The position numbers and the translations under genes are program-made. From Triangularia verruculosa (lineage: Eukaryota > Ascomycota > Sordariomycetes > Sordariales > Podosporaceae): a stretch of 64,000 nt of DNA. Numbering within the stretch: the first letter of the stretch is position 1; each line of letters opens with the position of its first letter. Below the pieces are notes generated by a model. That model saw only the letters and a list, made by a program, of their open reading frames with translations, was not told the origin of the DNA and did not search any database. The stretch is taken from positions 124,001-188,000 of the forward strand of contig MU863926.1 of NCBI GenBank assembly GCA_033296885.1, given 5' to 3'. Shown here piece after piece: positions 36,429 to 46,528 of this stretch.

Positions 36429-36432
36429 ATGA
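36418..36432 (+). promoter_or_regulatory. upstream ORF (MQAP-stop) overlapping the main start as ATGA
   Basis: A four-codon uORF, ATG CAG GCG CCA TGA, has a better initiation context (CAAAAATG) than the main gene. Its TGA shares bases with the main ATG at 36429. Such geometry can set expression through termination-reinitiation or leaky scanning. It applies only if transcription starts upstream of 36418, which the pyrimidine-rich leader suggests. Confidence 0.55.
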
Positions 36433-38347
36433 GCTCTAGTCGACGAAGCCAAGCGACGCCATGGTCCAACTGGCAGCTGGACGAACAGAACAACCGATAT
36501 TTCAGGACTAGACAAAATCACAGAGGTACTTAACGCTTTCTTGATGTATCCGCTAGGATATTTTGAAACTGATCTTGAAATTTCTATAGGTGACTGGGAA
36601 TACGACTACAGCTTCCAAGCACCTCGTGGTGACGGAGTTGATGACATTGCCAGCTCCTTCTCTAGTGTGACTCTTGCAGACACGTCGTACAGCCTTGACA
36701 CTCCCGGAGTGCAAGAGGGTTCAGGGTATGATGATTCTTACACATTTAGCTCCCCGCCTGGTTCCGCAGGGTTTGGACTATCTGCCATCCCACCGAGCTC
36801 AGCGCAGGATATAGCTTACGGGGATCAAACTCAGGGATATGGAGCGCCACCAGCTCAAAGCTATGATGGCTATTCGTTGAGGGGGAAAGGCGCATACTAT
36901 GATCAGCCGTCCAGCTACAAGCAACCTAAATCAAAAGGACCGTCAAGAAGACCCCGGAACAGAGGCAAACCTCAACCAGAAGGCTTAACGCCGCCGCCGC
37001 ACGTGTCACTTGATCCCCGCGATCCGTTCTATCAGAAGAACGAAGGCGGGGACGACGGCGACGGGTCTGTTGCTTCGTCATATGAGGGGACCGGGCTTGC
37101 CGAGTCTGGGTATGGCACGGGGTTGACAAATGGCAGCGAAGCCAGTCTGTTCAACGATCAAGGTTTGTGCAGCTCACGCTTTCGCAGAATGATTGCTTAC
37201 TGGGAGTAGGAGAGCAAGTCATACCCGAAGATGCACAGTCTGAGTATTACTCAACGACTAGCACTGTCACTCTTGATCCAAGAGCAGCTGTGTTTGAAGA
37301 GCATGTCCCAATTGGAACTGATGCTGTGGAGGAGACTGAGACGGTGATCCAGCCAACAGGTATGAAACATGGGCTATTAACTGTCGGATTTGTGTTTTGT
37401 TAAGTGCTCATTGCTAAGTAACAACAGAAGACTATTCTTCGGTACCAGAGGTCTACGAGGAAGACGATGGATACAGCACCGGCATGGTCCCTGGGCCGTC
37501 TTCAATGGCGGCTGGATACGATCAGGCATACAAATTCCAAGACGACCCTGGACAACAAACACCACGAGCTGTTTCCCCTATTGTTACAAATCCATACCCA
37601 TACGGGAACACCATGAACCAACGGCTTAATGACAGGGGATATGGGACGTCGCACATGCAGCAGAATGATATGTGGGCCAGTAAGGTGCCCGCATTGCATA
37701 ATCACCGGACTCTTCTGACAGTCGGCAGGTTTTGTTGTCGAACACTCTTCCAGATTTCAACCAGGAGAAGTAAGTGTCTTTTGATGCTCAGCGAGTTTTA
37801 GTTGCTAATCAGAGTTCAATGATCAGGTCTTCAAAATCTACTGGTCAGAGCCTCTCGGCAACGGAATGAATGCCACTGTGCGGTCCTACATGCAGAGGGG
37901 CGAAAAATTCCACTACAGCTTCCGACGATTCATTGTCGTAGCCAACGATGAGGGTCATTGTACTTGCGTGTAAGTGATGTCCCAGCCTGTCCTTTCGAAC
38001 CTTCCAACTAACTAGACGGGCGTAGTCCTATCTTGACGTATGGCCACCAGGCCTGCACAAAGCGGGGAGTGAAGCCTCAGAAACATGGAATCGTACATGC
38101 GCTTGGTACAAGACCTCGTCGGCTAGAGGGCGAGCCAGATCTGGGCTTTGATCCAGTGCGGCTCGAACTGACTGAGAGAACCGAGAAGCTCGACAAGGAA
38201 TCTCGAGTCAACTACGCGAAGTTGGTCACGATTGAGCACAATTACAGGGTCTTCTTCATTGGCCGCATCCTCAACGTCGACTTCCTGAACATCGTGACAC
38301 CAGCTGTTGACCAATGCTGGCGCAACAAGAATCGACACCACCGTTGA
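36429..38347 (+). CDS. DUF6590 domain protein
   Basis: Fungal protein of unknown function. Seven exons: 36429-36525, 36590-37162, 37210-37359, 37428-37679, 37729-37769, 37827-37969 and 38026-38347; 525 aa. All junctions keep frame with standard donors. The N-terminus begins MSSSRRSQATPWSNWQLDEQ, ending with an aromatic/arginine stretch before GDWEYDYSF. The middle (about 40-360) is low-complexity, rich in Ser, Gly, Tyr and Asp, with a basic patch KSKGPSRRPRNRGK. The C-terminal ~165 residues form the DUF6590 domain: FVVEHSSRFQPGEVFKIYW, FRRFIVVANDEGHCTCVPILTYG, GIVHALGTRPRR, then LELTERTEKLDKESRVNYAKLVTIEHNY as adjoining blocks. No signal peptide or membrane span. The domain is recognised from its FxPGxVFKxxW and YxxQxCTKxG-like pattern. 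No partners are evident. Confidence 0.8.
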
Positions 38348-41300
38348 AATCCGTTTTTCTTTTCCGCATTCACGAAGGAAAGCACGCCCCTTCAACCATC
38401 ATATTTTGTGCCCTGGACTGTACTGTCATTAGGGAACGAACGTTAGACTCACCAACATACGCTCTCGGCGTTCGCTGCACACCAACCTGCAGCCATTTTA
38501 CAGACACGCAGCAACCTGGTTTATTACGTTTTTACAGTCTCTTTTCAATCAGCGATATACGTTTCCCACTTTCCGTTTCTGGGCTGACGACACCGACCAT
38601 CGGCCCAGCAACTATTGATCTACGATTTACGACCGTCCTGTTCCACAGGGCGATGACGATATTGATGATGATATGATCTCATGTTTTTTTTTTTTTTTTT
38701 TGCTTATCAGTTCAATTTGTGGAATTACCAAAATCTAACCAGCTATTATTGAAAACGTTTCGAGTTGAACAGATTGGAAAATATGCTGCTTGAGTTGGTT
38801 GAGACAGATTTTGCCGTCAGTACTGGTTGATAGCTTCAATGATGATATGAATACGTTTTTCCTAGAGGATTTAGTTCAGTCTGCGATATTGTTGTGTCTA
38901 TAACTCAAGTCGGTAAGGAGTGAAAGGTCCTGGGTGCTAATACTACCTCCCAGTCAGCAGGCCCACCGATGATCCTGCCTCTATCAATCAACAATCCCTA
39001 GGGAGTTGATCTCGGAGTTAAGGCCGTCAGCCCTATAGGTTCGGATGTCGTTGCCGTTTCGGCCTCGGTGCCGGATCCCGATCCGATGCCGGGTTGGAGC
39101 CCTACCGAACGGCGTCCGGAGCCCATCCGGGGATGCATCGATCGGCGACGACAGCACACCACATTGCCTGAGGACTGGCAGGAAACAACGTGGACTTCTT
39201 TTTGATAGCCAACCAGGCTCCCTCCATCTCTTCATACGGTTGCAGTCATCACTCCATACTAAACTTCGCTGTTCAGCTTTGCCCAAGCAATTACATCAAG
39301 ATTAAGGAGCCACCTATGCCAAGCGGCCTCATGAGGAGCGTACTGATGCAGAGCGGGATTGTGCAATTTGGCAACTGTGTGGCACAAGAGCTCAGAGGAC
39401 ACTTTCAACAGCCAATGCAACTCACGTTTCTTTTTTCTACAGGTAAGAGACAAAGCAAGTGATATCGGTTGTGAGAAAATGGCGGCTGACGTCGAGGGAA
39501 AATGCCGCATTGTACCGGAAGGGCTGCCCGATACGGTCGATACCCAAACTGCGTGGGATTTGAGCTCTTTTAGGCGATAGAACTGAACAAAAGTTGCTTG
39601 GATCTTATCTTGTTGCTACTGTTGGGATATCAGGATACGTTGCCAAACCCGGAACCCCCAATGCGTGGTGTTTCGCCTACCTAGTGGGGTTCAGTGGCAG
39701 AGTGATTTTTTGACCGAAACATTGACCCGAACGGCGCCGCTGGTTGCCGCCGTCCACTGCCCCGGGGACCCCCGCTCCCCGCCGGCATTGGAACCATACC
39801 CCAACTCCTGGGATTAAGCCTGGAAAGTGAAACCTTTCGCCGCTTGTGAGCGCTGCCACTTTACCCGCCGATTCCCAGGCTGGGAGGTTTGTATCTCCGA
39901 AGTCTAAGACGAAAGTTGAACACGTTGTCTCTTGATCTCTGACTGTCATGTGAACCATTTGTCTTCAGATTGATTATCGTGAGTCTCTGTCACACATACA
40001 TAAACGGTAATTACATGTTAGGTAAGCGCTAAGCAATGTCTTGGATAAACTCAGCCCTGAGCCTTTCCAATTTATCAGATCTTGTGAATAAGACAAGGTT
40101 GAGAAACAGAGGCTGATCTACCGTAGCTGCAATCTCAACATGATTATCAATCTGCCATCAAACAGAAAAAAATGCTGGGGATTGGGTTTTCAGGCGCAGC
40201 AAAAAGGGGGTGAAAACGGTCGTAATATGTGGGGCCGATTGATAACCGTTGATTGATTAGATATTCTTGCCGTGCCGTCATTTATGTCCCCACACAGTTG
40301 TTGTGGACACTGTGCGTTCCCCACAGCTGGGATTTTCCATTCTCAGCGATTGCTTCGCTGGCGAGGTTGGCCGAGTTCGGAGATGCTGTGCCGGGCAGAA
40401 TGGGGAGAAATGCATTTTCATGTGTTCCCCCGGAGGCTCTGGAACTCTGAATGTTCTCCGCCAAAAGTCCACTCTTGACGCCGGCAGAATTGCGGCAACA
40501 GTTTGAGAAGCTTTTTCTGGGGAATGGCGGCTTGGCTCTTGGGGAGAAAGGGGGGTGGCGAGGGACCTCCTGTTTTTCCATGGATCCCGGATGGGCCATG
40601 GATGCCGTTGAATCAGATATAAGCGATGCAGGTACCAGTGGTTTTAATCATGGTTGTTGGGAAAACCGGGAGTTTGTATGACACGGCGCAGGGCGACGGT
40701 GAGCGAGGGTGGAATGTTTGATGAGACCACATAAGATTGAGCTGGGCTCATTGCCGCGAGGGCTACCGATCCTCCCGGCAGCCCCGGTGAGGTGATCTGA
40801 CGGATTGACGGGACTTCGTTGCTCGCGGTCCAGCCCTGCGATGTCTCCATTGATATCCGGGGCAAGTGTTGAGCACGTGCCGAGGAACAGAGAAGCCATT
40901 GAGCCGGAAGCATGGATTTGGGGAGACCCTCACAATGCAATCCGTACAAAAGCACACTTAAGGCCTAAGCTGAAAAGAGGGATTCAAGCTTCCACCTTAC
41001 CATCTAAGTGGCTATGACGAGTACACTGCTTCATGAATCAGACAATGCATTTCCGGTCAAGGCCTTTTGTGAAGATGTCTCTTAATCAGATGGATCTGGT
41101 TTGTCCGGAGACACACGGCAAAAGGCCCACACTTTGATTTTCTTCGGAACGGGAAAGGACAAAAGTCGCGCGCACTGTGTCCGGTCCCGCTTGCCCCCCA
41201 AAGCCTGGGCTTGGAAAAGGCAAGCGTATGGCTTGGCTGTGAGCTGACCTCAATGACTTGGCCATCTGCTGCGCTGCACAATGACAAGAACCGGACGGTG

Positions 41301-41673
41301 TTAAAGATCGCCAGCCTCCCAGTTGCCCGGCTGTGTTTGCCTTTTTTTCTCTTCCTCAGACCCTTTTTGCCAGACCATTGCGACCACCAATTGATATACC
41401 TATACGGATACTCGAGGCTTTGTACAGTACATCGAACTTTCTGAAGCCAGCCTTTGACTTAGTCATAGGCACCTCGGCCCACAGCACTGGGCATTCGGAA
41501 TCCGATCTCGATTTTTTGCAAATTTCGGTCATGCGCCTGGGGCTTTGATACACATTCACCTTTTCCTATCCTCAGCACTTGCTCCAGTTTATTCACTCCC
41601 CTTCCTCCTACCTATATTCTTAATCCATCACCGCATCTCCGTGAGGCAGCTGAGGGCTTCAACCACGTCCAAA
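38348..41673. other. intergenic, no supportable gene
   Basis: 3.3 kb between the DUF6590 gene and the reductase gene (same strand). It contains an 18-nt T run at 38684-38701 and a GC-rich block at 39.7-39.9 kb. The pyrimidine-rich leader of the reductase gene starts around 41.33 kb. A six-codon frame (MRLGL) at 41531 would be a uORF if transcribed. No frame matches a known protein. Confidence 0.5.
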
Positions 41674-43521
41674 ATGACGACACAGACAGACCTTCTTCTT
41701 GCCCAGCGTGCGGCTGCGAGCATTCCCGAAGAGCCCCAGCCAGAATCTGCAACACCGTCACTTACATACTCGAGCTCTGACGAACAGGAGATCGAGGAGC
41801 CAGCGCAGTCTGTTCCACGTCGCCGACGGGCTTCAACAAGGCTGATCGCCAAGAGCCCAGAAGATGTCCAGCGCATCACCGGAGAGACCACAACGCAATT
41901 GATCCAACGATGCTGCGGCGGAGGCTGCTGTCTCGGCGGTGCTCCGAAAAGGAAAAAGGACGTAGAGTACGAGACGATCGAGTTCCCCAACAATGACGCA
42001 TACCGTTCTTTGAACCTCAAGATCAACCAAATTCCTACCACACTCAACGGGGTGTGTGATCTTCCCGAACAAACGGCTTTTCTGCAGCCCGTTCGCCGGC
42101 CCTCCAATGTTCCATCGCCATCCGAACCTGCGGTTCCCTTCGGCACGGAAGGTAACGCAGTTTCGTCAGTGGCCGGCATTGAAAAGACGCTACAAGAATT
42201 GACACTGGAGACGTTCGACACACAAATACAACCTCCCAAGTTTGTGCAACCACACCCACCACACCATGTCTTCCCCGCGCGCATTCACAATACTCGCGAG
42301 TTGACCAAGTCTGGCGCCGAAAAGCGCACTTTTCACTTTGACCTCGACGTTACAAACTACCCAGAAGGCGAGGGGGTCGACTTCAAAGTTGGCGGCGCAA
42401 TTGGTGTTTCGGCGCCCAACGAGTCTTCTATGGTTCATGAGATCCTCGAGTTGCTCATGGTACCACGGTTCCTGCGCGACAAGCCTGTGCTTCTCCGGAC
42501 GACGAAGGGGCGCTGGCCAACCGTCTGGGGCTCTGATGACGCTCGGGAGATTGTCACCACACGTCGCGATCTCTTGACGTGGTGCTCCGACATTCAGTCC
42601 TACCCACCGACGAAGCAAATTCTCCGTGTCCTCGCTGAGCATGCCACTAATGAAGCCGAGCGCAAGATCCTGCTGTACCTCTGCTCCGCCGAAGGCCAGG
42701 GCGTCTTCTGCGACTTCCGAACCGGCCCGCATGTCAGCTTGGTTCAACTACTGCACGCCTTCCCCAGCGCCAAGCCACCGCTGGATCTCATGCTATCTGT
42801 CCTGCAGCCCCTGATGCCCCGCTTCTACTCTCTGTCGAACGACCCTCATGAGTCGTTCCTGACGCGCGACGGGAAGCAGCACCGGCTGATCGAGATCGCA
42901 GTCACGGTTCATGAGGCCGAGGACTGGCGTGACGGTAGCCGGACGGGCATCGGATCAGGCTTCTTCCAAAGACAAGCCTTGAAATTCATCGAGGCCCAAG
43001 AGAACGGGGAGAAGGACCCAGAGTTCTACATCCCTATGTTCAAGGGCCTGATGGCCAACCCGCTTGCCAAGCAGTTTGTCTCTGACGGGCCGATGCTTCT
43101 TATTGGGGCTGGCGTCGGTATTGCTCCGTTCAGAGGCTTCGTCCAGCGTCGCCTGAAGACGGCCAACTGTGCGAACAAGGTCTGGGTGCTCCAGGGCGTC
43201 CGGGATTCGCTGGTGGACGAGCTGTACAGTGGCGAGTGGGGTGTTCACGAGGATGAGGTGAAGAAGGTTGTGCAGAGTCGACGCGGACCCGGGAGATATG
43301 TCCAGGAGGAGGTCAAGGCTCAGGCTGACCTAGTCTGGTATATCATCAACGCTGTTGATGGACGGGTGTTTGTTTGCGGCAGTAGCAGGGGCATGGGTGA
43401 GGGCGTTGAGAAGGCGCTCGTGGAAGTTGCGATGGAGAAGGGCAATCTGGAGCACGACGAGGCGCAACAGTTTTGGAACCTGAAGAAGGAGACGGGGCAG
43501 TACATTGCCGAGACTTGGTAA
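41674..43521 (+). CDS. CPR/sulfite-reductase-type FAD-NADPH reductase without a flavodoxin domain
   Basis: Intronless, 615 aa; the first in-frame ATG at 41674 follows AAA. It carries the FAD-binding and NADPH-binding modules of the diflavin reductase family (cytochrome P450 reductase, sulfite reductase, methionine synthase reductase). Visible: FAD-binding start FPARIHNTRELT (about 201), flavin motif RFYSLSND (about 382), a GIGSGFFQ segment in place of the usual GVCS/T, NADPH motif LLIGAGVGIAPFRGF (about 476), VFVCGSSRGMGEGV (about 565) and the stacked aromatic tail YIAETW with C-terminal Trp615. The N-terminal flavodoxin/FMN domain is absent. Instead there are ~200 residues with an acidic/basic disordered part and RLIAKSPEDVQRITGETTTQLIQ followed by CCGGGCCLGG (Cys 80, 81, 85, 86). 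It may therefore donate electrons to a separate carrier, or the Cys cluster may bind metal, redox-cycle or be lipidated. Substrate unknown. Confidence 0.85.
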   Translation: MTTQTDLLLAQRAAASIPEEPQPESATPSLTYSSSDEQEIEEPAQSVPRRRRASTRLIAKSPEDVQRITGETTTQLIQRCCGGGCCLGGAPKRKKDVEYETIEFPNNDAYRSLNLKINQIPTTLNGVCDLPEQTAFLQPVRRPSNVPSPSEPAVPFGTEGNAVSSVAGIEKTLQELTLETFDTQIQPPKFVQPHPPHHVFPARIHNTRELTKSGAEKRTFHFDLDVTNYPEGEGVDFKVGGAIGVSAPNESSMVHEILELLMVPRFLRDKPVLLRTTKGRWPTVWGSDDAREIVTTRRDLLTWCSDIQSYPPTKQILRVLAEHATNEAERKILLYLCSAEGQGVFCDFRTGPHVSLVQLLHAFPSAKPPLDLMLSVLQPLMPRFYSLSNDPHESFLTRDGKQHRLIEIAVTVHEAEDWRDGSRTGIGSGFFQRQALKFIEAQENGEKDPEFYIPMFKGLMANPLAKQFVSDGPMLLIGAGVGIAPFRGFVQRRLKTANCANKVWVLQGVRDSLVDELYSGEWGVHEDEVKKVVQSRRGPGRYVQEEVKAQADLVWYIINAVDGRVFVCGSSRGMGEGVEKALVEVAMEKGNLEHDEAQQFWNLKKETGQYIAETW

Positions 43522-45216
43522 TCTGTCTTGAATAGTTTCTTGGGCACCAACCAAAACCAAAGAGATCTAAAAACAAGGCGTTGGCTTTTCTTTTTGTTGT
43601 TAATTTTTTTGTTATGCATTTCACGGGAGTTTGTATTGCTTCTTTTCTTCCTTTGCTCTCTTGTGGCGCATAAAGAATGTTGATTTCATACCAGACGTCT
43701 TTGGGGCTCGAAGCCATGGTCAAGATTTTATGGAATTGGAGGGTTTTGTTAGAGAAAAGATAAACACAAGCACGCACGCACGCAAAACTTACAAACACTG
43801 GAGGCATATATGATGGATATGGTGGGATGGGGCGGCATCAAGGAATAGGTTTTGCTACCAATGTATATACAAGCTTAATCTACCTGTCGAAACTGTGATA
43901 TTGATCGGAATATGGCTTGTTTGTGAGGTTTAGGAGGGCCCGATGTATGCAACATGACACAGTAGAGAGGGTGATGTGACGTTGAGGGGCGGTGGTGGCC
44001 TCAATGACATTTTTGGTGAAGTTGGGATCGAAACAGTGAGTGAGGTTGTCGTGGGGTAGGGGTAAACCACGTGTACACCTACCTGATATGCACCAGCTAT
44101 CACTACGACAGTAAAAAGAGCAAGGGAAAGTATATTGAAACATGCAAAATATGAAATTTATGCTTCTCAGTAAAAAGACAACACCGTTCTCATGGAAAGG
44201 TCTCTCTGATTCAACATAGGTAACTCCTATTTGGTGTCTTCAATGTTACTTGAGATTGGTCTCTAAAAGGCTTCAGCGTTGCACTGCTGTCTCGTCTATC
44301 GGCACCAATCGATGGCGCGACGTTCATGCATTCTGACAACACATCCCAGCTTTGATAATATGTACTGATTCAGATCGATCTCATCAGTCAGCAACCCCCT
44401 TCCTTCCAGGTTCCTGTGCTTCCTTCACAGTGGCGGGCACGTGGCGGGGTAGTTTCCGGTGACTGCTGAGCAAACCCCCCTGTCCGGCTACCCGATACAA
44501 ACAGAAGTGGGGGTGATGTTAGCGAGATTTTGTCAGCATTTGAAATGCAGTTTTGAAAAGCGCAGCCTCAGCATGTGCCTGGACTTTGTGGGAGCCGAAG
44601 CCACGAACGAGACCTTGTTGGATTCCCGCCAACTTCCCTAATTCGGCTGTATAGTTGGTTGCCATTGGTTAGTTACTCTACTACACTCTCAACGGTCAAA
44701 CTGCTTTTCGTTTCTTAATAAGCTTGTTCGATGATGTAGTAGTGTACGTACACATACCATAGCCAGATCGGGATACCGCGCGCGAGAGTGAGAGACGAGC
44801 GATGCCATAAAGTGGATTACAGATTGCTACAGATTGGAGCTGAAACAGCAACAAATGGATGACAACTGGATGAGTGAGCGGGTTACTAGTGAAGGGACAA
44901 GGCGAAAACTACCTGCTCCATCCGTACCAAGTGGGGTTTTGGCGATGGATGGTTTGGGATCCTCATGGAATCTTTTTTTTGCACTCGCGGTCAGTCTCTC
45001 GGCGGCGGCTGGATCTCCCAGGGTTCCATCGCGGGCTGTTGCCGGCCATGTATCGAATTCTGCCGGGTAGAACCCCGTTTTTGTCTTGCTGGTAGGGAGT
45101 GCGTAGGGAAAAAGGGGGGGATGTAGATATAAATAAGGGGTTCTTCCTTCCCAACTTATATACGTTCCTGTTCATCTCATCAACAACCTACCTATCATCT
45201 CATCTTGTCCTTCCTC
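43522..45216. other. intergenic upstream of the nitroreductase gene
   Basis: 1.7 kb with no supportable gene. The last 100 bp hold the nitroreductase promoter, including a TATA box and a CATC/TC-rich leader. Confidence 0.55.
45128..45136 (+). promoter_or_regulatory. TATA box (TATAAATAA) of the nitroreductase gene
   Basis: A near-consensus TATA element lies 89 bp before the start codon. A C/T-rich leader (TCATCTCATCAACAACC) follows, as is common in strongly expressed or stress-induced fungal genes. Confidence 0.6.
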
Positions 45217-46044
45217 ATGCAGAGATTCGCCAGACCTCTTCGCACACTTCTCAAAACTACTACTACCTCTACTAAAGCCGCTTCAACTCGCCCTACTATC
45301 ACCACTCCTATTTCCACCAAGTCCTTCACCCCAGTTAGAACAATGGCTTCCACCACAACCACCCCCGCCGGCAACGCCGATGCCTTCCTCTCCTTCGTCA
45401 AGAACCGCCGCACCTTCTACGCCCTGAACAAGGACCTCCCAATCTCCACCGACCGTGTCCAGGACATCGTCAAGGAGGCCCTCCAGCACGTCCCCAGCTC
45501 CTTCAATTCGCAGTCCAACCGCGTCCTCGTCCTGCTCGGGGCCGAGCACGACAAGTTCTGGGACATCACCCTTGAGATCCTCAAGGGCATCGTCCCCGAG
45601 GACCAGTTCGCCGCCACCGCCGCCCGCATCGGCGGGTTCAAGGCCGGCGCCGGCTCCGTCCTCTTCTTTGAGGACTGGACCGTCGTAGAGGGCATGCAGG
45701 CCAAGTTTGCCATTTACGCTGATCGGTATGTTTTTTCCCCTCTCCCAACTTCATCACCCCTCACATGTCTTGTTTTGTTGACACAAGAGTATAGCTTCGG
45801 TCCCTGGGCTGGCCACTCCGACGCCATGCTCCAGTTCGCCGTCTGGACCGCCCTCGAGGCCGAGGGCCTCGGCGCCAACCTCCAGCATTACAACCCCCTC
45901 GTCGACGAGAAGGTCCAGCAGGAGTGGAACATCCCCGCCACCTGGAAGCTTTCCGCTCAGCTCGTCTTTGGCGGCAAGGCCGGCGAGGCGGGCGAGAAGA
46001 CCTTTGAGCCCCTCGAGACCAAGTACAAGGTCTTTGGTGCTTAG
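45217..46044 (+). CDS. Frm2/Hbn1-type nitroreductase-like protein
   Basis: FMN-dependent nitroreductase family (yeast Frm2/Hbn1 branch), linked to lipid signalling and oxidative stress in yeast. Exons are 45217-45725 and 45795-46044; 252 aa. The intron (GTATGT...GTATAG, 69 nt) restores IYADRFGPWAGHSDAMLQ. Family blocks: FLSFVKNRRTFYALNKDLPIS, VPSSFNSQSNRVLVLLG, AGAGSVLFFEDWTVV, then AVWTALEAEGLGANLQHYNPL and WNIPATWKLSAQLVFG. There are two possible starts. ATG 45217 adds ~42 residues rich in Arg, Thr and Ser without acids, which look like a mitochondrial presequence. ATG 45343 (MASTTTTPAG) gives the usual ~210-aa cytosolic form. Dual targeting is therefore possible. The intron length is a multiple of three with no in-frame stop, so retention would add 23 residues. 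Confidence 0.87.
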   Translation: MQRFARPLRTLLKTTTTSTKAASTRPTITTPISTKSFTPVRTMASTTTTPAGNADAFLSFVKNRRTFYALNKDLPISTDRVQDIVKEALQHVPSSFNSQSNRVLVLLGAEHDKFWDITLEILKGIVPEDQFAATAARIGGFKAGAGSVLFFEDWTVVEGMQAKFAIYADRYVFSPLPTSSPLTCLVLLTQEYSFGPWAGHSDAMLQFAVWTALEAEGLGANLQHYNPLVDEKVQQEWNIPATWKLSAQLVFGGKAGEAGEKTFEPLETKYKVFGA

Positions 46045-46528
46045 AGTCGCACCACCCCTCACTCTAATGATGATGATCATGACAGCTCCAAGACTGGCAA
46101 GGCCAGGTTTAAGAGGAGCACGAGGTGGAAGGACAAGAAGAAATAAATGTTGAAGAGCGGGCAGTTGACAGTTTTCCCGTTACAAAGATACGAAATACCC
46201 CTTCTTTTTTTGTTTTCTAGCGGATAATAGCATGAGCGATGGATACGGAACTAGAGAGAGAGAGAGAGAGAGATGTACATATTGATAGATTCATAGATGG
46301 ATTTGTTGGAATGAATTACAAAGAACCTTTTCTATCTAAAACCTCTGTTATCTTCTACCACACCAGACATGCATATCCGAGGTACAAACCGAACAGACAA
46401 GACAAAAATAAACGAACAAGTTGAGTGTCGTATTAAAAGCAAGTATCTACCCATGATTAAAGTTGAAAACATTTTTGAACACGTTTTTGTATATACAGCC
46501 CCCTTTTACCCACACTGCTGGACCAGGT
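46045..46528. other. convergent 3' region with (GA)n tract
   Basis: 484 bp between two convergent stop codons. An AG dinucleotide run spans about 46253-46273. No gene seen. Confidence 0.7.

Noticed and set aside
43346..43807. Minus-strand frame at the 3' end of the reductase gene
   Set aside because: Antisense to conserved coding sequence, low-complexity, no start context.
46253..46273. (GA)n run as a regulatory GAGA element
   Set aside because: It sits between two convergent 3' ends, so a simple microsatellite is the better reading.
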